Below, in pieces: positions 58,101 to 64,000 of a DNA stretch of 64,000 nt. Location: contig OX393555.1 in assembly GCA_947650365.1 (NCBI GenBank), forward strand, positions 78,125,995 to 78,189,994, given 5' to 3'. The position numbers were made by a program, and so were the translations under genes. Positions within the stretch are counted from its first letter, which is position 1. Every line of letters begins with the position of its first letter. Under the pieces are notes generated by a model, which was not told the DNA's origin, searched no databases, and saw nothing but the letters and a program-made list of their open reading frames with translations. Source of the DNA: Chamaelirium japonicum. Taxonomy: Eukaryota > Streptophyta > Magnoliopsida > Liliales > Melanthiaceae.

Positions 58101-58103
58101 TGG

Positions 58104-60600
58104 CTAGAAACTACGAATCTCAAAGACATTCTTTGGTTGCTCCCAATCCAGAACTACTTCTACTTTTGTCGGGTCCACTGAAATGCCTTTCTTCGAGACC
58201 ATATGCCCCAAGAACTTCACCTCTTTCATCCAAAAATCACACACTGAGCTTGGCATAAAGGTGATGATCATGCAATAGTTGTCGGGCAATCCTCAGGTGT
58301 TCCTCATGCTCTTCCTCAGACTACGAGTAGATAAGAACATCATCAACAAAAACCAACACGAACCGGTCTAGATGTGGCCTGAAGACTTGGTTCATGAGGT
58401 CCATAAAGGCGGTTGGAGCATTGGTCAAACCAAATGGCATCACCAAGAACTCATAATGACTATACCGTATCCGAAAGGCCATCTTCGAAACATCCTCTGC
58501 TTTCACCAGCAACTGATGATATCCCGTCCTCAGATCAATTTTGGAGAAACACTTCGCTACCCTCAACTGGTCAAAGAGATCATCGATCCTTGGCAATGGG
58601 TAAAGTTGTTTCGTCCCATCCTTCTTCTGGGCAAAGAGAACTAGGGCACCCCATGGAGAAACACTAGGGTGGATGAACCCAAGGTCCAAAAGCTCCTCTA
58701 ATTGTACCTTTAATTCCTTAAGCTCCGCTGGGGCAATACGGTATTGAGTTATGGAAATAGGTGTAGTCCCAGGAAGCAACTCAATACAGAACTCTACCTC
58801 CCTAGTTGGAGGAAGACTTGTAAGACAATCTGGAAAAACATCTATGAAATCTCGCACGACAGGGGAGGCCTCTGGAGGGATGGCTTCGTCGATCTCGATC
58901 ATTAACTGTGCTAAGGGACTAAGATTGGGCTTTCTCTGAGGAGTAGGGTATAGAAAAACCATCTTATTCCCAATGAAGACAAAGTGCTCACTATCTGGGG
59001 GTGTGAAGGAAATCTTCTTGGAATAGCAATCCAACGATGCATGGTAGGATGCTAACCAATCCATACCGAGACGAGCATCCATACCTCCGAGGTGAAGGAT
59101 AATTTGGTCTGCCAAGAGTTCCTTATCTCCAATATGGATTACGCAACCTCGACAGACTCTATCCATATCAGTGTATGCTCTGAGTGGTGAGATCACCGAT
59201 AGGACATGCCCCAAGGGTTCTGACTTTAGTCCTAAGACAGCCACAAAACTTGGTACTATATAGGAGTATGTGGACCTAGAGTCAAAAACCACGTGTGCTA
59301 TGGTAGAGAAAATAGGAAGTGCACCTGGTTGTAGAAATGCAATATGTAAGGAAGACATAATCCTTCTCAATCAACCAATGGAAGCTAATTATTAGTTAGA
59401 AGGGTGCCTTCTATTATTGCACTAGAAGCTCCTGGTCCTGGCCGACCAACATATATGCTCTTCCTTGGTTCTGCTGACCTCCATCGCCCTGACGAGGGGG
59501 AGGCAACCACTGTTGCTGCTGGGGAGGGCGATACTACTGAGACCCCTGGTGTTGTGGCTGGGGAACTGGTGGAGGTAGGAGGGCTGGTCAAACTGGGGGT
59601 GCTGGAAGTGCGTCTCGTGGGGCCGATGTGGACAGTCCCGCTTTATATGGTCTGGGGCACCACAAGTAAAGCAGCCCGCTCTCAGGCGGAAGGCTTGAAA
59701 ACCACCAGAAGGTCTGAACTGAAACTGTCATTGCTGTTGGGGTCGAGGCTCTAAGATTTTTGGCTTCGTATGAAAGGATGGCCCACCACGACTGCTGCCA
59801 CTTCGCTTCTCGAGTATCTTACGAGACTCAACCACTTCTTGCTCCACAGTAAGTAATCGAGTGACCACCTCCTCATAAGACTGGCCCATGAATGCTACAA
59901 CCTTTCCTCTAATTGGTGGATTCAGACCAATCTCGAAACGTTTAGCCCTCCGAGCATCAGTAGCCACTAGATGTGGCACATATCTGGCAAGCTTGGAAAA
60001 CTTAGCCTCATATTGTGCCACCGTACGGGACCCTTAGTAGAGGGCCAAGAACTCCACTTCTATCTTGTCCTATATCGGTACTTGGAAGAACTTTCTATGA
60101 AAGATCTTCTCAAATTCTTCCAACTCGATGGTTCCTCGGTCTGCAGACCTCGAACTCAAAACTGACTGCCACCAGAACTCTGCCTCCGCCTCAAACTAGT
60201 AAGAGGCGAGGGAAACTCGCCTATCTCTAGTCACTTCTAAGACGTTCAACACTTTCTAGATCTGTTGCAGCCATCGATCCGCCTCCAAGGGGTCAGGTTC
60301 ACCCTTGAAGATTGGGGGATACATCGCACGGAACTCCTTCATAATCTTCCCCATGCGATCTCCCTTGGCTCGAGGTGCGCCCTGCTGCTGAGCCTGAGCA
60401 GCTTGAGCTAGGGCTGCATTTCCTGCACTAGTTTGTTCCTGGGCATCCTGCTACTGCCCCTCTACTACCTCCTGTTGACGCAGCATCATGGCATGTTGTT
60501 GACGCATCATGCTTGCCATGCTTTGCAACATCTCTGTAGGAGTTTGATTATTTGCCTCCACTTCCGAAGAGGAGGTTCGTGCCCTAGTACCAGCCATCTG
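58104..60600 (-). mobile_element. Tekay-type (chromovirus) Ty3/gypsy element, gag-protease-RT part
   Basis: On the - strand: gag pieces (59700-60600, including PPIRGKVVAFMGQSYEEVV and AQYEAKFSKLARYVPHL), a protease with [18 protein letters not shown], and RT with [42 protein letters not shown] and the catalytic FVDDVLIYS (58321-58350). The chromovirus-type sequence [18 protein letters not shown] is present. RNase H and integrase are missing on the left. Fossil with several breaks. Confidence 0.85.
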
Positions 60601-60688
60601 CAACAAATAACTCTAATCACAACTCTATATGGACTACTTCCAAATCCTTAGAACCTTATCATTACTCCTATTTCTAAACCCCAACTTC

Positions 60689-63600
60689 ATTCGTACGAAT
60701 GTATCCATTCTAATTCATTCGTACAATCCATTCTAATTCTTTCGCATGATCCATTCTAATTCATTCGTATGATCCATTCTAATTCATTCGTACGATCCAT
60801 TCTAAATCATTCGCACGAAAGTATCCAATCTAATTCTTTCGTATGATCCATTCTAATTCATTCGCACGAATGTATCTATTCTAATTCATTCGTACGATCC
60901 ATTCTAATTCATTCGCATAATCCATTCTAATTCATTCGTACGATCCATTCTAATTCATTCATACGATCCATTCTAATTCATTCGCACGAATGCATCCATT
61001 CTAATTCATTCGCACGATCCATTCTAATTCATTCATACGATCCATTCTAATTCATTCGTACGATCCAATCTAATTCATTCGTACGATCCATTCAAATTCA
61101 TTCGTACGATCCATTCTAATTCATTTGCACGAATGTATCCATTCTAATTCATTCGTACGATCCATTCTAATTCATTCACACGATCCAATCTAATTCATTC
61201 GTACGATCCATTCTAATTCATTCGTACGATCCATTCTATTTCATTCGTATGATCCATTCTAAATCATTTGTATGATCCATTCTAATTCATTTATATGATC
61301 CATTCTAATTCATTCGCACGAATGTATCCATTCTAATTCAGTCGTACGATCCATTCTAATTTATTCGCACGATCCATTCTAATTCATTCGTACGATCCAT
61401 TCTAATTCATTCGTACGATCCATTCTAATTCATTAGCATAAATGTATCCATTCTAATTTATTCGTACGATCCATTCTAATTCATTCGCACGATCCATTCT
61501 AATTCATTCGCACGATCCATTCTAATTCATTCGTATGATCCATTCTAATTCATTCGCACGAATGTATCCATTCTAATTCATTCGTATGATCCAATCAAAT
61601 TCATTCGCACAATCCATTCTAATTCATTCATACGATCCATTCTAATTTATTCGTACGATCCATTCTAACACATTCGTATGATCCATTATAATTCATTCGC
61701 ACGAATGTATCCATTCTAATTAATTTGTACAATCCATTCTAATTCATTCGCACGATTTATTCTAACTCATTCGTACGATCAATTCTAATTCATTCATACA
61801 ATCCATTTTAATTTATTCACACGAATGTATCCATTTTAATTCATTCGTACGATCCATTCTAATACATTCGTACGATCCATTATAATTCATTCGTATAATC
61901 CATTCAAATTCATTCGCAAGAATATATCCATTCTAATTCATTCGTACGATCCATTCTAATTCATTCGCACGATCTATTCTAATTCATTCGTACGATCCAT
62001 TCTAATACATTCGTACGATCCAATCTAATACATTCGTACGATCCATAGTAATTCATTCTAATATATTCGTTCGATCCATTCTAATACATTCGTACGATCC
62101 ATTGTAATTCATTCGTACGATCCATTCTAATTCATTCGTACGATCCATTCAAATTCATTCGCAAGAATGTATCTATTCTAATTCATCTGTACGATCCATT
62201 CTAATTCATTCGCACGATCCATTCTAATTCATTCGTACGATACATTGTAATTCATTAGTACGATCCATTCTAATTCATTCGCACGAATGTATCCATTCTA
62301 ATTTATTCGTACGATCCATTCTAATTAATTCGCATGATCCATTCTAATCCATTCGTACGGTCCATTCTAATTCATTCGTACGAATCATTCTAATTCATTC
62401 GTACGATCCATTCTAATTCATTCGTACGATACAATCTAATTCATTCACATGAATGTATCCATTCTAATTCATTTGTACAATCCATTCTAATTCATTCGCA
62501 CGATCTAGAGTAATTCATTCATACGATCTATTCTAATTCATTCGTATGAACCATTCTAATTCATTCGTACGATCCATTCTAATTCATTCGCACGAATGTA
62601 TCCATTCTAATTTATTCATACGATCCATTCTAATTCCTTCGCACGAATTTATCCATTCTAATTCATTCGTATGATCCATTCTAATTCATTCATACGATCC
62701 ATTCTAATTCATTCGAACGAATATATCCATTCTAATTCATTCGTACGATCCATTCTAATTTATTCGCACGATCCATTCTAATTCATTTGTATGATCCATT
62801 CTAATTCATTCGTACGATCCATTCTAAATCATTCACACGAATGTATCGATTCAAGTTAATTCGTACGATCCATTCTAATTCATTAGTACGATCCATTCTA
62901 ATTCATTGATACAATCCGTTCTAATTCATTCATACTATCCATTCGAATTCTTTCATACGATCCATTCTAATTCATTCATACGATCCATTCGAATTCATTC
63001 ATACGATCCATTCTAATTCATTCGCACAAATGGATCCATTCTAATTCATTCGTACGATCCATTCTAATTCATTCGCACGATCTATTCTAATTCATTCGCA
63101 CAAATGTATCCATTCTAATTCATTCATACGATCCATTCTAATTCATTCGCACGATCCATTCTAATTCATTTGCACGATCCATTCTAATTCATTCGCACGA
63201 TCCATTCGTATTCATTCGCACGAATGTATCCATTCTAATTCATTCGTACGATCCATTCTAGTTCATTCGCACGATCCATTCTAATTTATTCATAATATCC
63301 ATTCTAATTCATTCGTACGATCCGTTCTAATTTATTCGCATGAATGTATCCATTCTAATTTATTCGTATGATCCATTCTATTTGATTCGTACAATCCATT
63401 CTAGCTCATTCGTACGATCCATTCTAATTCATTCGCACGAATATATCCATTGTAATTCATTCGTACGATCTATTCTAATTTATTCGTACGATCCATTTTA
63501 ATTCATTCGTTTGATCCATTCTAATTCATTCGTACGATCTATTGTAATTCATTCGTAAGATCCATTCTATTTCATTCGTACGATCCATTCTAATTCATTC

Positions 63601-64000
63601 GCACGATCCATTCTAATTCATTCGTACGATACATTGTAATTCATTCGTACGATCCATTATAATTCATTCGTACGATCCGTTCTAATTCATTCGCACGAAT
63701 GTATCCATTCTAATTCATTCGTACGATCCATTCTAATTCATTGGCACAATCCATTCTAATCCATTCGTATGAACCATTCTAATTCATTCGTACGATCCAT
63801 TTTAATTCGTTCGTACGATCCATTCTACTTCATTCATATGACCCATTCTGATTCATTCGCACGAATGTATCCATTCTAATTCATTTGTACAATCCATTCT
63901 AATTCATTCGCACGATCCAGTGTAATCCATTTGTACGATCCATTCTAATTCATTCGTATGATCCATTCTAATTTATTCGTATTATCCATTCTAATTCATT
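60689..64000. repeat. 23-bp minisatellite array, more than 130 units, continues past the window
   Basis: The basic unit CATTCTAATTCATTCGTACGATC has a longer variant in which GCACGAATGTATC replaces GTACGATC (28 bp). The long variant appears at irregular intervals of several units, giving a loose higher-order pattern. CGTACG in the unit is a palindrome. The array lies upstream of the Tekay gag on its strand, in the leader position. No coding content. Confidence 0.95.

Noticed and set aside
60689-64000. CRISPR-like array (short direct repeats)
   Set aside because: No unique spacers; the 23-bp units are back to back with only variant units. Plant minisatellite.

Overview
The window is plant nuclear DNA, almost certainly from a large, repeat-rich genome. 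The single host gene I can support is a GC-rich, intronless coding sequence, a style common in monocots, so a monocot is my best guess; the sequence does not settle the taxon. About 95% of the window is transposable elements and tandem repeats, most of them nested or truncated.

Layout. (1) 1-5550: 3' part of a Tat-lineage Ty3/gypsy retrotransposon on the + strand. It carries an additional antisense gene (aORF copy 1, 147-2961), a 117/118-bp tandem array and an LTR. (2) 5551-16905: a second Tat element on the - strand with aORF copy 2 (+ strand, antisense to gag-pol), a 98-bp palindromic repeat between the convergent genes, gag-PR-RT-RH-aRH-IN (14900 down to 9171), and two successive 5' LTR-type segments. 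(3) 16906-21700 and 45732-46555: 3' part of a third Tat element with aORF copy 3 and another array rich in TTGACC. (4) 21701-45731: a Ty1/copia element on the - strand with 2.3-kb LTRs and a perfect CGGTC target duplication, inserted in that array. (5) 25622-40058: a 14.4-kb CACTA (En/Spm) DNA transposon with a TAT target duplication, inserted in the copia element. It carries a broken TNP2 gene, a Transposase_24-type gene and a 6.3-kb array of a 181-bp satellite. (6) 46556-50760: a CACTA end fragment, two minisatellites and a gutted Tat element. (7) 51270-52268: the host gene, a monoacylglycerol-lipase-like alpha/beta hydrolase. (8) 52290-60650: fragments of copia and Tekay-type gypsy elements. 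(9) 60689-64000: a 23-bp minisatellite that runs off the window.

The most interesting system is the extra gene of the Tat elements. Three diverged copies keep the same antisense orientation, their own TATA box about 105-120 bp before the ATG, a Transposase_28-like domain, an acidic middle, a C-terminal coiled coil and two small introns at matching positions. Introns can survive reverse transcription only if they are antisense to the genomic RNA, so the layout explains itself. Close by are arrays of paired inverted TTGACC motifs (the plant W-box core), built from unrelated repeat units in two elements.

The nesting gives a relative order: Tat element 3 first, then copia, then CACTA. All coordinates were read by eye; LTR outer ends without a clear TG/CA or target duplication are approximate.
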